From Treponema sp. (GTDB taxonomy: Bacteria > Spirochaetota > Spirochaetia > Treponematales > Breznakiellaceae), in contig JAITCL010000028.1 of assembly GCA_031283105.1 (NCBI GenBank), positions 1 to 34,805 of the forward strand: 34,805 bases of DNA, read 5' to 3'. Positions 7,583-17,104 of the stretch are shown here, one piece after another (positions within the stretch are counted from its first letter, which is position 1; every line of letters begins with the position of its first letter). Below the pieces are notes generated by a model that worked only from the letters and a program-made list of their open reading frames with translations, had not been told where the DNA came from and did not search any database. The translations under genes and the position numbers were made by a program.

Positions 7583-9772
7583 ATGAAAATAGGATCTAAA
7601 CTTATGGTGCTTATGGTGGCGCTTAACCTGTTCGCCATTGTCTCGGTCAGTCTTACTCTGCTTGTCCGCTCCCGAATCAGTATCACCGGCGTTTCGGAAA
7701 AATATGTCTTGAGCATGACCAATGACTCCGCCGCTCAAGTTCGCAGCTTTCTTGATATTTATTTTTATAAGGTGGAAACCGCCGCTCATGTAATGGAACA
7801 ATACCAGTATGTGTTACCTGCCAACCGGCGGACTATGTTTAATGTTATACTCGAAGGCATAGCGCAGGCAAATCCCGGCATTATCGGGGCATGGTGCGTA
7901 TGGGAACCGGACGTTTTGGAAGGCGGCGACCGGCAGTATATCGGGACAAAAGGAACCAGCTCCGGCGGACGTTTTTCGCCCTACTATTACTGGGAAAACG
8001 GAAAAGTTGAAGTAGACGCGCTTGAAGATTTTGACGGAGCCGATTATTACCTTTTGGCAAGGAACTCCGGTTTTCCGACCATTTTGAATCCATTTGAATA
8101 TAACGTAGGCGGGAAGATGCTATTGATGACTTCAATCAGTGTTCCGATACGTGTCAGCGGCAAAGTCGTAGGGGTTATGGGCTTTGACCTTCCCCTGACC
8201 GGTATTCAGGAAATATCGCAAACTCAAAAGCCTTTTCCCGATTCTGTAACCGCCGTATTCAGTAATGATGGCACGAACGCGGCCCACTTCGACCCAAGCC
8301 GTCTCGGAAAAAACATGAAAGATACCGAAGCGGACATGGCAGGTCCCTATATGAATGATTTTGTGAACGCGATTAAAACGGGCACACCTTTTACTTTTTC
8401 CAATTACATCCAGGCGGTGAAGGCGGAGATGAAAATATTTACCGTTCCCTTTACTGTCGGAACCACTAAAACCCCCTGGAGTTATGCGACAGCCATTATG
8501 CACAATACGATAATGGCGCCGGTTAACGAAATGCGTAAAATAACCATAGAGATAGGTCTCGCGGTATTGGCTCTGGTAGTTTTGGCGACGCTGTTTATGT
8601 CCCGGACTATCAGCAAACCAATCGTCAAAGTGGCGGCTAACCTCAAGGATATTGCCGAAGGCGAAGGCGACCTGACCCACACCATACCAGTACATTCCCA
8701 GGACGAGGTGGGCGACCTTGCCCTGTACTTCAACGAAACGCTGGAAAAAATCAAAAACCTTGTGGTAAATGTCAAAGGAGAGGCCAATATTTTATCCGGC
8801 ATAGGAACCGACCTTGCCGGCAATATGAACGAGACCGCCGCCGCGGTGAATGAAATTACCGCCAATATCCAGAGCATCAAGGGAAGGATTATCAACCAGA
8901 GCGCCAGCGTCAGTGAAACCCACGCGACTATGGAACAGCTTACCGTAAACATTCATAAACTCAACGACCATGTTGAAAACCAGAGCACTCATGTCGCCCA
9001 GGCCTCGTCAGCCATTGAAGAGATGATGGCGAATATCAGTTCGGTTACCGGAACGCTGGTCAGTAACGCCGCCAATGTAAAGACATTACGGGATGCCTCC
9101 GAAGTGGGGCGCGCCGGTATACAGGAAGTAGCGGGAGACATTCAGGAAATAGCCCATGATTCCGAAGGATTGCTGGAAATTAACTCGGTAATGGAAAATA
9201 TTGCCAGCCAGACCAATTTGCTGTCGATGAACGCCGCGATTGAGGCAGCCCATGCGGGGGAGGCGGGAAAGGGCTTTGCGGTAGTAGCGGCAGAAATCCG
9301 CAAACTGGCGGAAAGTTCCAGCGCACAGTCAAAAACAATCGGTACCGTTCTAAAAAAGATAAAAAATTCCATCGACAAAATAACCAAATCTACGGAGAAC
9401 GTATTAACCAAATTTGAGGCGATTAACTCAAGCGTCAAAACCGTTGCGGATCAGGAGGAAAATATCCGCGCTTCAATGGAGGAGCAGACTACGGGGAGCA
9501 AGCAGGTGCTTGAAGGCGTCAGCGAAGTGAACGAAATAACGCGGCAGGTAAAAAGCGCGTCCCGGCAAATGCTTGACGGGGCGAAGGAAGTAATACAGGA
9601 AAGCGAGAATCTTGAAAAGGCGACTCAGGAAATAACCAGCGGTATGAATGAAATGGCATCGGGAGCGAATCAAATCAACACGGCGGTACACGAAGTCAAC
9701 GGGATAAGCGGCAAGAACCGCGACGGTATTGACGCCTTAATACGGGAGGTTTCGCGGTTCAAGGTGGAGTAA
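7583..9772 (+). CDS. Methyl-accepting chemotaxis protein with periplasmic Cache-type sensor
   Basis: A 729-residue transmembrane chemoreceptor that would pass ligand signals to CheA/CheW in the polar array. TM1 spans about residues 7-28. A periplasmic domain of about 290 residues resembles double Cache sensors ([16 protein letters not shown], then [10 protein letters not shown] and [19 protein letters not shown]). TM2 lies at about 324-344, followed by a HAMP domain and a long coiled-coil signalling domain. The conserved hairpin tip, near residues 527-560, reads [20 protein letters not shown]. The start at 7583 was chosen for its GGAG ribosome-binding site and because TM1 then sits at the N-terminus; an upstream in-frame ATG at 7529 lies in the promoter. 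No C-terminal CheR-binding pentapeptide is seen. Its promoter shares an operator-like palindrome with the regulator gene and the second receptor. Confidence 0.95.
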   Translation: MKIGSKLMVLMVALNLFAIVSVSLTLLVRSRISITGVSEKYVLSMTNDSAAQVRSFLDIYFYKVETAAHVMEQYQYVLPANRRTMFNVILEGIAQANPGIIGAWCVWEPDVLEGGDRQYIGTKGTSSGGRFSPYYYWENGKVEVDALEDFDGADYYLLARNSGFPTILNPFEYNVGGKMLLMTSISVPIRVSGKVVGVMGFDLPLTGIQEISQTQKPFPDSVTAVFSNDGTNAAHFDPSRLGKNMKDTEADMAGPYMNDFVNAIKTGTPFTFSNYIQAVKAEMKIFTVPFTVGTTKTPWSYATAIMHNTIMAPVNEMRKITIEIGLAVLALVVLATLFMSRTISKPIVKVAANLKDIAEGEGDLTHTIPVHSQDEVGDLALYFNETLEKIKNLVVNVKGEANILSGIGTDLAGNMNETAAAVNEITANIQSIKGRIINQSASVSETHATMEQLTVNIHKLNDHVENQSTHVAQASSAIEEMMANISSVTGTLVSNAANVKTLRDASEVGRAGIQEVAGDIQEIAHDSEGLLEINSVMENIASQTNLLSMNAAIEAAHAGEAGKGFAVVAAEIRKLAESSSAQSKTIGTVLKKIKNSIDKITKSTENVLTKFEAINSSVKTVADQEENIRASMEEQTTGSKQVLEGVSEVNEITRQVKSASRQMLDGAKEVIQESENLEKATQEITSGMNEMASGANQINTAVHEVNGISGKNRDGIDALIREVSRFKVE

Positions 9773-9778
9773 AAACGC

Positions 9779-9795
9779 GCAGGGCAGAGCCCTGC
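9779..9795 (+). repeat. Short perfect hairpin after chemoreceptor 1
   Basis: GCAGGGC-AGA-GCCCTGC, 7-bp stem, 7 bp past the stop codon. It has no following T-run, so it may stabilise the 3' end rather than terminate transcription. Confidence 0.45.
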
Positions 9796-9824
9796 ACCCG
9801 GAAGGTGTCCAGAAAGAATAATAA

Positions 9825-9903
9825 ACCACGAACCAACACCAACCAACACGAACAACTACAGGATATGGAGTAAAAGTTCGTGATAGTTCGTGAGGTTCGT
9901 GGT
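9825..9903. repeat. ACGAACC inverted repeat, copy 1
   Basis: ACCACGAACC and CACGAAC units on the left face GTTCGTG and GGTTCGTGGT units on the right, with the conserved centre GGATATGGAGTAAAA. The same unit recurs at 30410-30469. It lies between chemoreceptor 1 and the convergent regulator gene. Confidence 0.65.
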
Positions 9904-9959
9904 AAAATTCAACTTATTGGACAGCCCCTTCATCGTCCAATAAAGACGTCACGCGCAAT

Positions 9960-10301
9960 TTAATCCTTAAAAGCCCTTACCAGCTTCAGGACAGCCCTGC
10001 ACTGTTCGGGGTTGAGGTTTTCAATCCAATGGATAATTTCCCGCGCTTCCCGGCCCGGTTTGTTGGAGGGCCTTTCCATTCTTGCAGTGTCGCCAATAAC
10101 AAGATACTCAACCGAAACCTGTAAAGATTGGGCAATTTTGACCGCGGTTTCGGCAGAAGGTATAGTTGCGCGGGTACCCAGGTAACAGTCAAGCGTCGCA
10201 ACGGGAATTCCTGTCCGTACGCTTAATTCCTTGACGGTTATACCCTGATAGTCAAGCTCATTTCTCAGATTTTCTTTAAAATTATGGTTCATCGTTAACA
10301 T
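9960..10301 (-). CDS. XRE-family helix-turn-helix transcriptional regulator
   Basis: A 113-residue DNA-binding protein, or 110 residues if the second Met at 10292 is used. Residues 15-70 form an XRE/Cro-type HTH: GITVKELSVRTGIPVATLDC holds helices 2 and 3, followed by IPSAETAVKIAQSLQVSVEYL, the usual helix 4-5 of phage-repressor-like regulators. A short C-terminal helix (PEQCRAVLKLVRAFKD) could mediate dimerisation. There is no peptidase or ligand domain. The gene lies between the two chemoreceptors, divergent from the second. The palindrome TGATAT-GAA-ATATCA lies 5 bp upstream of its start, and close matches sit in the core promoters of both receptors. This suggests an autoregulated repressor of both. 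Repression is inferred from operator position; its signal is unknown. Confidence 0.87.
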   Translation of the reverse strand: MLTMNHNFKENLRNELDYQGITVKELSVRTGIPVATLDCYLGTRATIPSAETAVKIAQSLQVSVEYLVIGDTARMERPSNKPGREAREIIHWIENLNPEQCRAVLKLVRAFKD

Positions 10302-10305
10302 AAAA

Positions 10306-10320
10306 TGATATGAAATATCA
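10306..10320. promoter_or_regulatory. Operator-like palindrome beside the XRE regulator
   Basis: TGATAT (10306-10311), GAA, ATATCA (10315-10320): a perfect 6-bp inverted repeat with 3-bp centre, 5 bp upstream of the regulator start. Its right arm and centre match the spacers of both chemoreceptor promoters. Confidence 0.65.
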
Positions 10321-10332
10321 GGGAAACCGTAC

Positions 10333-10361
10333 TTGACTATATATGAAATATCATGTATTTT
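10333..10361 (+). promoter_or_regulatory. Chemoreceptor 2 promoter with operator-like palindrome
   Basis: TTGACT (10333-10338), 17-bp spacer, TATTTT (10356-10361). The spacer holds ATATATGAAATATCATG, as at 7535-7551. GAAATATCA (10345-10353) also forms a perfect 9-bp inverted repeat with TGATATTTC at 10376-10384, downstream of the -10 box. RNA would start near 10368, leaving a leader of about 130 nt. Confidence 0.65.
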
Positions 10362-10375
10362 ATGATAATATTCAC

Positions 10376-10385
10376 TGATATTTCA
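10376..10385. promoter_or_regulatory. Additional operator half-site downstream of the chemoreceptor 2 start point
   Basis: TGATATTTCA, the exact inverse of the TGAAATATCA found at 10311-10320 and 10344-10353. Sites upstream, within and downstream of the promoter would suit cooperative repressor binding. Confidence 0.45.
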
Positions 10386-10498
10386 AAGAAAAACATAAAA
10401 CACATTTTACACCGAAGAAGCAAGAGGGAAATCGTCGCCGCTTCGCGGAGCCGTTCGATTCATGTCGCTGTTCGCGCGGTTGAAACAGGAGGAGTAAA

Positions 10499-13072
10499 AT
10501 GAAGATTAAAATCAAATTGAGCCTCATGGTTATTGCAATTGTGGCGGTCGTGGCGGGCAGTATTGCCGTAATATTGCTGCAGGAAGCATCCAAGATAAGC
10601 CGGGAAGCTAACCAGCGCGGCCTGAGGTATATGGCCAGAGAGCAAGCCCAATACTGGAAAGGCCGGGAAGACGCCTATATACGTGCCTTACATACACTGG
10701 CAAATGTAATGAATGATTTTGAATCCATGCCTGCTGCGGATCGCCGTGACCGGTACGACGATATGCTGCACTCCGCTCTGGAAGCGGAATCCAATATGAT
10801 TACCATATATACGATCTGGAAACCAAACGCGTTAGACGGTATGGACAGCCGTTACATAGGCCGGACAGGTTCAAGTCCCACGGGGCAGTACGCAATGACC
10901 TTTAGCAAGGAAACCGGCCAGATTGCAGGCCGGGCCAGCGTTGATATTGACAACACTATGGCTTACTTAAACGGCCCCAACGCGCACAAAGACCGGGTGG
11001 ATAATCCCGAGCCATGGAGAGTAAAAGGGAAGGATACATTCGCGTTTAAAATGATGGTTCCCATCATTAATTCCCATACCAATGAAATAGTAGGGGGATT
11101 AGGCTGCCTTTTGGCTATTGATGTAATACAGGCCACGATAATGGATCTTCTTACCAATTCCGAAGCGCTTTCCGTAATGATAATGTATTCAAATAACGGA
11201 ACCGTTTTGGGGCATTTTCTTTCCGACAGGATTGGCAAAAATACGCGTGATGTCGATTTTGAATTCGGTTCTCACCAACAAGTGGCTTATCAGGCAATAG
11301 TAGACGGAAAGCCTTATCAGTTGACCATGTATGATCCGAATTTCAATGAAAATGTCAATTTGGTAATGGAGCCGTTTATCATCGGCGATTCGGGCGCGAG
11401 TTGGACGATATTAATAGGAACTATGGATTCGTATATTTTTAAAGAAATCAGGGCGATTACCAGATTTACCATTATCCTTGCGGTGATAGCAATTCTGGCG
11501 GGGGCGTTGGTAGTGTACTTTGTCCTCGGCAGCATTACAAAACCAATCTTAAAAATAGCCGTCGCCCTTGGGATTGTGGCCGAAGGCAACTTAACGAAGA
11601 ACATCAATATCAATACAGAAGACGAGATAGGCGATCTTGCCCATGACTTTAACACTACCATTGAAAAAATCAAAAATCTGGTAGGTACCATAAAATACAA
11701 AATTAACGGGCTTAACCATACCAGTTTTGAACTTTCCGGCAATATGGGCAAAACTTCTACAGCCGTGCGGCAGATTTCATCGAACCTTGACAGCATGAGA
11801 AACCTGATGGTGAAACAGGAAACCAGCGCGACCGAAGCGGGCAGGGCGGTAGGGGATATTAAGGAAAATATCGACAATCTTAAAAAAATAATAGAAGAAC
11901 AAACCGACAGCGTAAATATGTCGTCTTCCGCCATTGAGGAAATGACGGCTAACATTCATTCGGTAACCCAGACGCTGGCGGAAAACAGCAAAAACGTCGG
12001 CGCCTTGACCGAAGCGTCTGAGCACGGCAGGACAGGCCTTCAGGCAGTCGCGCAGGAGATAGGTGAAATAGCGCGGGATTCCGAAGGATTGCTGGAAATA
12101 AACTCGGTGATGGACAATATCGCCAGCCAGACCAATCTGCTTTCGATGAACGCCGCGATTGAAGCCGCCCATGCCGGAGAGTCCGGCAAGGGCTTTGCCG
12201 TTGTCGCCGATGAAATACGCAAACTCGCCGAATCATCGGGAGAGCAGTCAAAAACCACCGCGGCGATGCTGAAAAAAATAAAAATGTCCATAGACAACAT
12301 CACCAAATCTTCCGATGAAGTGTTGTCGCGTTTTGGCGCCATAGACTCCGGCGTAAAAACCGTTTCGCAGCATGAGCAAAATATTCTGCACGCGATGGAA
12401 GAGCAGGAAGTGGGCGGAAAGCAAATACTGGATTCCATAGGCCGTCTGCGGGACATAACATCCTCGGTTAAAAAAGGCTCTGATCACATGGAAGAATCGG
12501 GCGAGGCTCTGGTTAAGGAAACCGATGAATTCATAAAGACCAGCAAAGAAACGGTAGAAGGCATGAACGAAATACTGAAAGGCATTAACCAGATAAATGT
12601 TTCGGTAAGCCATGTCAACGAAATGAGTTTGGAAAACAACAATAACTTTGAATCGCTCAAACAGGAAACGGAAAAATTTAACGTTGCCGCCGGCAACGAA
12701 AAGCAAAAAGTTCTTATAGTAGATGACGACACTATCCACCTTGAAATGGTACATGCGGTGCTGTCAAACGATTATGACGTATCAAGCGCCAAATCGGGCA
12801 AAGAAGCGCTGGGCTTGTTCTATCAGGGGCTGGTTCCCCACTTAATATTACTGGACCTGGTAATGCCGGGAATGGGCGGATGGGATACGTACAACAGAAT
12901 AAGAGCGCTCGGCAATTTGCACGATACCCCGATAGCGTTTTTTACCGCTTCAAACGACCCGAAAGACATGCAACGGGCGCGTGAAATGGGGGCGGTTGAT
13001 TATATCAAAAAGCCTTTTGATAAAGACGATCTGATAAACAGAATAGGAAGGATCATTAAAAAAGAAACATGA
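10499..13072 (+). CDS. Hybrid methyl-accepting chemotaxis protein with C-terminal receiver domain
   Basis: An 857-residue chemoreceptor fused to a response-regulator receiver. TM1 is at about residues 7-27. The periplasmic Cache-like sensor extends to about 318 ([17 protein letters not shown] is close to the equivalent segment of receptor 1). TM2 is at about 322-345, followed by HAMP. The signalling hairpin tip, [20 protein letters not shown], lies at about 537-556. After a short linker (NVAAGNEKQ) comes a full REC domain at about 738-857: acidic cluster Asp742-744, phosphoacceptor Asp786 in [11 protein letters not shown], Thr in FFTAS and Lys in IKKPF. The start has an AGGAGG ribosome-binding site. 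The stop overlaps the next gene (ATGA), so receptor and HD-GYP protein are translated together. Receivers at the receptor C-terminus are uncommon. Phosphorylation by CheA is plausible but not shown. Confidence 0.95.
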   Translation: MKIKIKLSLMVIAIVAVVAGSIAVILLQEASKISREANQRGLRYMAREQAQYWKGREDAYIRALHTLANVMNDFESMPAADRRDRYDDMLHSALEAESNMITIYTIWKPNALDGMDSRYIGRTGSSPTGQYAMTFSKETGQIAGRASVDIDNTMAYLNGPNAHKDRVDNPEPWRVKGKDTFAFKMMVPIINSHTNEIVGGLGCLLAIDVIQATIMDLLTNSEALSVMIMYSNNGTVLGHFLSDRIGKNTRDVDFEFGSHQQVAYQAIVDGKPYQLTMYDPNFNENVNLVMEPFIIGDSGASWTILIGTMDSYIFKEIRAITRFTIILAVIAILAGALVVYFVLGSITKPILKIAVALGIVAEGNLTKNININTEDEIGDLAHDFNTTIEKIKNLVGTIKYKINGLNHTSFELSGNMGKTSTAVRQISSNLDSMRNLMVKQETSATEAGRAVGDIKENIDNLKKIIEEQTDSVNMSSSAIEEMTANIHSVTQTLAENSKNVGALTEASEHGRTGLQAVAQEIGEIARDSEGLLEINSVMDNIASQTNLLSMNAAIEAAHAGESGKGFAVVADEIRKLAESSGEQSKTTAAMLKKIKMSIDNITKSSDEVLSRFGAIDSGVKTVSQHEQNILHAMEEQEVGGKQILDSIGRLRDITSSVKKGSDHMEESGEALVKETDEFIKTSKETVEGMNEILKGINQINVSVSHVNEMSLENNNNFESLKQETEKFNVAAGNEKQKVLIVDDDTIHLEMVHAVLSNDYDVSSAKSGKEALGLFYQGLVPHLILLDLVMPGMGGWDTYNRIRALGNLHDTPIAFFTASNDPKDMQRAREMGAVDYIKKPFDKDDLINRIGRIIKKET

Positions 13073-14085
13073 AAACAATTTTTGCGGTGGACGACAGCGA
13101 CACCAACCTGTCATTGACAAAAAAAGCGCTGGAAGAACACTACCGGATACTGACTATGCCCTCCGCCGTAAAAATGTTTACGCTGCTGGAAAAAATCACG
13201 CCCGACCTGATTCTGCTGGATATTGAAATGACCGAACTGAACGGGGTAGAGGCCTTTAGCAGGTTGAAAGCCAGCAATATATTCGGAAAAATCCCGGTCA
13301 TATTCCTGACCGGCCGCAATGACACTGCCATTGAAGCCAAATGTTTTGAACTGGGCGCGGTGGATTTTATCACCAAACCGTTTTCCGTACCGGTGCTTCT
13401 GCACCGCATTAAAACATATCTGAACATTGATGAAATTATCCATGAGCGTACGGCTCAGCTCCAGCGGCTGCAAACCGGCATTGTGTCCGTTCTGGCGGAT
13501 ATTGTCGAAAGCCGCGACATTGCGACGGACGGCCACATTGAACGCACAACGGCATATATCAGAATATTGCTGGATGCGATGAAAGAACGCGGGGTGTATG
13601 CCGATGAGATACAGAGATGGGATATAGAAACGGTTATTTTGTCGGCGCGGCTGCACGACATGGGCAAGATTGTCGTTTCCGATGTGGTTCTGAACAAGCC
13701 GGACAAGCTGACCGGCGAGGAATACGAGACAATAAGAACCCATGCCGACGAAGGCGTGCGGATTATCGACAAGATGGTTGAACAAACGGGCGAGGCGGAC
13801 TTTTTGCAGAACGCGAAACTGTTTGCCGGTTATCACCATGAATATTGGGACGGCTCAGGCTACCCGCACCGGCTGAAGGGAACGGACATTCCCCTGCAGG
13901 GGCGCATCATGGCGATAGTTGACACCTACGACGCGCTGATTTCCCGGCGTTCATATAAGGAAGCCTTTTCTACCGAAGAGGCGGAGCGTATCATCATGGA
14001 AAACGCGGGCACGCAGTTTGATCCCGCCATTGCCCGGGTGTTTTTCGCGGTAAAAGAACAGTTTAAAATAGCGGCTGAAAGTTAG
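13069..14085 (+). CDS. Response regulator with HD-GYP domain (probable c-di-GMP phosphodiesterase)
   Basis: A 338-residue two-domain protein. The receiver occupies residues 1-120: acidic pair in AVDDSD, phosphoacceptor Asp51 in LILLDIEM, Thr in FLTGR and Lys in ITKPF. A helix leads to an HD-GYP domain with His196-Asp197 in HDMGK and the diagnostic [12 protein letters not shown] at 255-266, followed by [20 protein letters not shown]. All metal-binding and GYP residues are intact, so hydrolysis of cyclic di-GMP is expected by family knowledge. The ATG overlaps the stop of the hybrid chemoreceptor by 4 nt, so expression is coupled. The same input might phosphorylate both receivers. No kinase is encoded in the window. 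Confidence 0.95.
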   Translation: MKTIFAVDDSDTNLSLTKKALEEHYRILTMPSAVKMFTLLEKITPDLILLDIEMTELNGVEAFSRLKASNIFGKIPVIFLTGRNDTAIEAKCFELGAVDFITKPFSVPVLLHRIKTYLNIDEIIHERTAQLQRLQTGIVSVLADIVESRDIATDGHIERTTAYIRILLDAMKERGVYADEIQRWDIETVILSARLHDMGKIVVSDVVLNKPDKLTGEEYETIRTHADEGVRIIDKMVEQTGEADFLQNAKLFAGYHHEYWDGSGYPHRLKGTDIPLQGRIMAIVDTYDALISRRSYKEAFSTEEAERIIMENAGTQFDPAIARVFFAVKEQFKIAAES

Positions 14086-14126
14086 GGTAAGTAACTGTCA
14101 CCGGGAAGCTGTGCGTGGTGAGAAAA

Positions 14127-14282
14127 AGGGAAGAATTTTTAACCACGGTAACCGAGTAACAGCGCCGTGTTAAACGGCGTTGACCGAATAAACGCGACAC
14201 GTTACCGCGCACAATAAAGACCGCCGTTTACAATAATGCCGGCTTGCTTTAGCAAGCCGAGTGCGCGGCGGAGGACACGGAG
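14127..14282 (-). repeat. CTCCGTG carrier repeat interrupted by 122-bp structured element (copy 2)
   Basis: Read on the minus strand, CTCCGTGTCCTCC is followed by a 122-bp insert (14269 down to 14148) and then CGTGGTTAAAAATTCTTCCC. By hand alignment about 107 of 122 bases match copy 1, with no gaps. The internal hairpin changes from CGCCCC-TTAAC-GGGGCG to CGCCGT-TTAAC-ACGGCG, so both arms change and pairing is kept. It lies between convergent genes. Confidence 0.75.
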
Positions 14283-14330
14283 TTTTGGTACCAAACCATT
14301 TCTTCCTCCGTGGTTATATTCTTCGTTTCG

Positions 14331-16055
14331 CTACAGTACCGTCTTGCCGATTACCGCTTCGTAGTTTTTCAGCAGCGTCCCGTCATCGTCCATGATAAAG
14401 TCGCGGTTCGCCTTAATCCTTGACGGCATTTTGGCGATAAAAATCGCCGCCACTTTTTGCTTGCGCTCACTGTGGTTGCCGTCGCGCAGTAACAGGTAAC
14501 TGATTACGAGGTCGGTCGCCATTTCCACCAGCCGGCGGGAATGGTAGGTCAGGAACTGATCGTGGCCTTCATAGGCTTTTGCGTATTCCAGGGCTTCATT
14601 AAAGACTTTCCGGCTTTCCCGGATTTTCGCCAGTAAATCCGCGCCGTAAGTATAATTGGCCGTGTCATACTCATCCAGAATCGTCTGCGCTATGCCGGAA
14701 GTTACCGGACCGATGGCGGCGACAACCTGCAACTGGGTGGTTCCTTCGTAAATGTTGGTGATTCTCGCGTCACGGTAATGGCGTTCCGCGTTAAATTCCT
14801 TCATGTAGCCGGTGCCGCCGTGAATCTGAATCGCGTCGTTGGCGACTTTGTTCGCCATTTCCGTGGCGTAGGCTTTAATCATCGGGGTAAAGAAACCGGC
14901 AAGTTTCGCGTAACGTTTTTTCTCTTCGATAATCGCGCCTTTGTCTTCCGGGTGCCGGTCGGAATAGTCTTCCAATACTTCTTTAAGGTCAACAAAACGG
15001 GCGGTTTCGTAGAGGAGAGTCCGCCCCGCTTCAACGGCAATTTTCATTTCGGTAAGCATTTCAAACACCGGGGCCAAATCCCGCACCGGCGCGCCGAACT
15101 GAATCCGCTTGGCGGCATAAAGGTCGGCTTCGCGGTAAGCGGCTTCGGCAATGCCTACCCCCTGGGCGGCGACTCCGAGACGGGCGTTGTTCATCAGCCA
15201 CAGGGTGTATTTGGTCAGTCCCCGTTGCCGTTCGCCGATTAACTCCGCCGGCGCATGGTTAAATTGCAGCTCACAGGTGGGGGAGCCGTGTATACCGAGT
15301 TTGTGTTCCAGCCGCCGTATAATCATTTTATCATCGCGTTTGTACAGGAAAAACGACAGCCCCCGCGCGCCCTTGCCTTTTTCTTCACTGCGGGCCAGCA
15401 CCAGGCCGATGGTTCCGCAGCCGTTGGTAATAAAACGCTTAACGCCGTTCAGATACCATTTGCCGTCAGCGTCCTGAACGGCCTTGAGGTTGACCGATTG
15501 GAGGTCGCTGCCCGCGTCCGGTTCGGTAAGCACCATCGACGAGTCCCATTCACCGGAACAGAGTTTGGGCAGATAAGCCTGCTTCTGTTCCTCCGATGCA
15601 AATTTGTTGATAGTCCCCGCGTTGTCCTGCTGGAGGCCCAAATTAAGAAATGACCCGTCCGCTCGCGCGGCTATCTCCGCCGCGATGCTGAGTATCGTGT
15701 TGGGCATATTCAATCCGCCGTATTTGCGGGGAATGACAAAACCCATCATATCGGCTTTCGCCATCATATCAAGCGCTTTTTGCGTCGCCGGATGCATGGT
15801 TACCTGATTGTTCGCCAGAGTGGGGCCGGCCTCATCAACCGCCGGAGCGTTAGGCGCCATATACTCGCCGGCTATCTCCCCAATAATGGAAAGCACCCTG
15901 CGGTATGAATCCTTCGCGTCTTCCGCGTCTTTGGGGGCGTAGGCGAATTGTTTCGCCTGTTCAAAATTATCTTCCTTAAAGTGAATAATCCGGTCCAGAT
16001 CAAGATGATCCAGATGAAACAGAATATCTTCGTTATCAGTTAAAAAGTTTTCCAT
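14331..16055 (-). CDS. Acyl-CoA dehydrogenase (long form)
   Basis: An FAD-dependent enzyme that introduces a trans-2,3 double bond into acyl-CoA, or acts as an enoyl-CoA reductase in fermentation. The core has SMVLTEPDAGSDLQSVNLKA (FAD/substrate region), RFITNG, and HGGTGYMKEFNAERHYRD then RITNIYEGTTQLQ. The Glu of IYEGTT (437) matches the catalytic base of the family. At 574 residues it is longer than short-chain enzymes (about 380), with extra N-terminal (about 60) and C-terminal (about 120) segments like FadE5/ACAD9-type proteins. The start has AAGGAGG upstream. It is the third gene of the etfB-etfA-acd operon, so it probably exchanges electrons with that Etf. Chain-length preference and direction cannot be read from sequence. 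Confidence 0.93.
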   Translation of the reverse strand: MENFLTDNEDILFHLDHLDLDRIIHFKEDNFEQAKQFAYAPKDAEDAKDSYRRVLSIIGEIAGEYMAPNAPAVDEAGPTLANNQVTMHPATQKALDMMAKADMMGFVIPRKYGGLNMPNTILSIAAEIAARADGSFLNLGLQQDNAGTINKFASEEQKQAYLPKLCSGEWDSSMVLTEPDAGSDLQSVNLKAVQDADGKWYLNGVKRFITNGCGTIGLVLARSEEKGKGARGLSFFLYKRDDKMIIRRLEHKLGIHGSPTCELQFNHAPAELIGERQRGLTKYTLWLMNNARLGVAAQGVGIAEAAYREADLYAAKRIQFGAPVRDLAPVFEMLTEMKIAVEAGRTLLYETARFVDLKEVLEDYSDRHPEDKGAIIEEKKRYAKLAGFFTPMIKAYATEMANKVANDAIQIHGGTGYMKEFNAERHYRDARITNIYEGTTQLQVVAAIGPVTSGIAQTILDEYDTANYTYGADLLAKIRESRKVFNEALEYAKAYEGHDQFLTYHSRRLVEMATDLVISYLLLRDGNHSERKQKVAAIFIAKMPSRIKANRDFIMDDDGTLLKNYEAVIGKTVL

Positions 16056-16072
16056 TATTATTACCCCCTCCT

Positions 16073-17086
16073 TTAAACTCTGGCCTTGTATGCTTTAATC
16101 ATCCGGGGGATAACCTCGTTCAGGTCTCCCACGATGCCGTAATGGGCAATGCCGAAAATCGGCGCTTCAGGATCGCTGTTAATCGCAATTATCCGGGAAG
16201 AAGCGTCCATGCCCGCCCGGTGCTGAATCGCCCCGGAAATGCCGCAGGCGATGTACAGCTTGGGCCTGACTGTGGTTCCCGTCTGCCCCACCTGATGTTC
16301 CTTGCCGATAAAACCCTGATCCACCGCGGCGCGGGAAGCCCCCACTTCGGCGCCCAGCGTTTGGGCGAGTTCCCGGATAAGGGCAAAATTTTCTTTGCTT
16401 CCCACTCCCATGCCGCCGGACACGATAATCTGCGCCCCTTTCAGGTTGACGGTTTTTTCTTCCATTATGCGGTCTATTATTTCGCTGGGGAAATCACCCG
16501 CCCCCAGGCTGGCGGTAATTTTTACCGTTTCCGCCGTGCGGGAAGGATTCGGCTGCGCCATGCGCATAACGCCTTCGCGGACGGTTGCCATCTGCGGCTT
16601 TTTTTCCGGGCTGACAATGGTAGCGATAATGTTGCCACCAAAGGCCGGCCGTATCTGATAGAGTATGTCCTTATATTCCGTTTCTTTTTGGGTGTGGTCG
16701 CCGATTTGCAGATCGGTACAATCGGCGGTCAGCCCCACTTTAAGGTTCGACGCCACGCGGGGGGCAAGGTCGCGTCCCTCGGTGGTCGCCCCGTACAGAA
16801 CAATCTGCGGCTTGCGCTCCGTGATTACCTGAATCATCAGCTTGCTGTAGGGAATGGGGGTGTAGTATTTAAGGCGGGGGTCTTCCAGCAGGTACACCCT
16901 GTCCGCGCCGAGGCTTGCCAGCCGCGTTACCTCTCCTGCTACCGATTCGCCAAAAAGGGCGGCGCTGACTTCCACTCCCAGCCGGTCGGCAAGCTCGCGG
17001 GCCTTACTGACCAGTTCCAGACTCACCTCCGCCGCTTTGCCCCCGTTTTGCTGAATATATACCATTACACTGTTTTCTGCGCTCAT
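16073..17086 (-). CDS. etfA: Electron transfer flavoprotein, alpha subunit
   Basis: The alpha subunit of the EtfAB heterodimer that carries electrons between acyl-CoA dehydrogenase and its partner. The 337-residue protein has the N-terminal nucleotide-like fold and the C-terminal FAD-binding domain with SGGMGVGSKENF, VGASRAAVDQGF, QVGQTGTTVRPKLYIACGIS, GAIQHRAGM and IIAINSDPEAPIF, all hallmarks of EtfA. Start ATG 17086 is preceded by AGAGGAT. It lies 18 bp downstream of etfB and 17 bp upstream of the acyl-CoA dehydrogenase gene on the same strand. The N-terminus has no ferredoxin-like domain, unlike some bifurcating EtfA proteins. Confidence 0.96.
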   Translation of the reverse strand: MSAENSVMVYIQQNGGKAAEVSLELVSKARELADRLGVEVSAALFGESVAGEVTRLASLGADRVYLLEDPRLKYYTPIPYSKLMIQVITERKPQIVLYGATTEGRDLAPRVASNLKVGLTADCTDLQIGDHTQKETEYKDILYQIRPAFGGNIIATIVSPEKKPQMATVREGVMRMAQPNPSRTAETVKITASLGAGDFPSEIIDRIMEEKTVNLKGAQIIVSGGMGVGSKENFALIRELAQTLGAEVGASRAAVDQGFIGKEHQVGQTGTTVRPKLYIACGISGAIQHRAGMDASSRIIAINSDPEAPIFGIAHYGIVGDLNEVIPRMIKAYKARV

Positions 17087-17104
17087 GCTTATCCTCTTTA
17101 TCTT

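Noticed and set aside
9960-10301. XRE regulator as part of a toxin-antitoxin pair
   Set aside because: No small toxin-like frame lies beside it; both neighbours are chemoreceptors sharing its operator-like sites.
10963-12754. Several long antisense frames inside the chemoreceptor genes
   Set aside because: They mirror the codon structure of the receptors, have no ribosome-binding sites and no recognisable domains.
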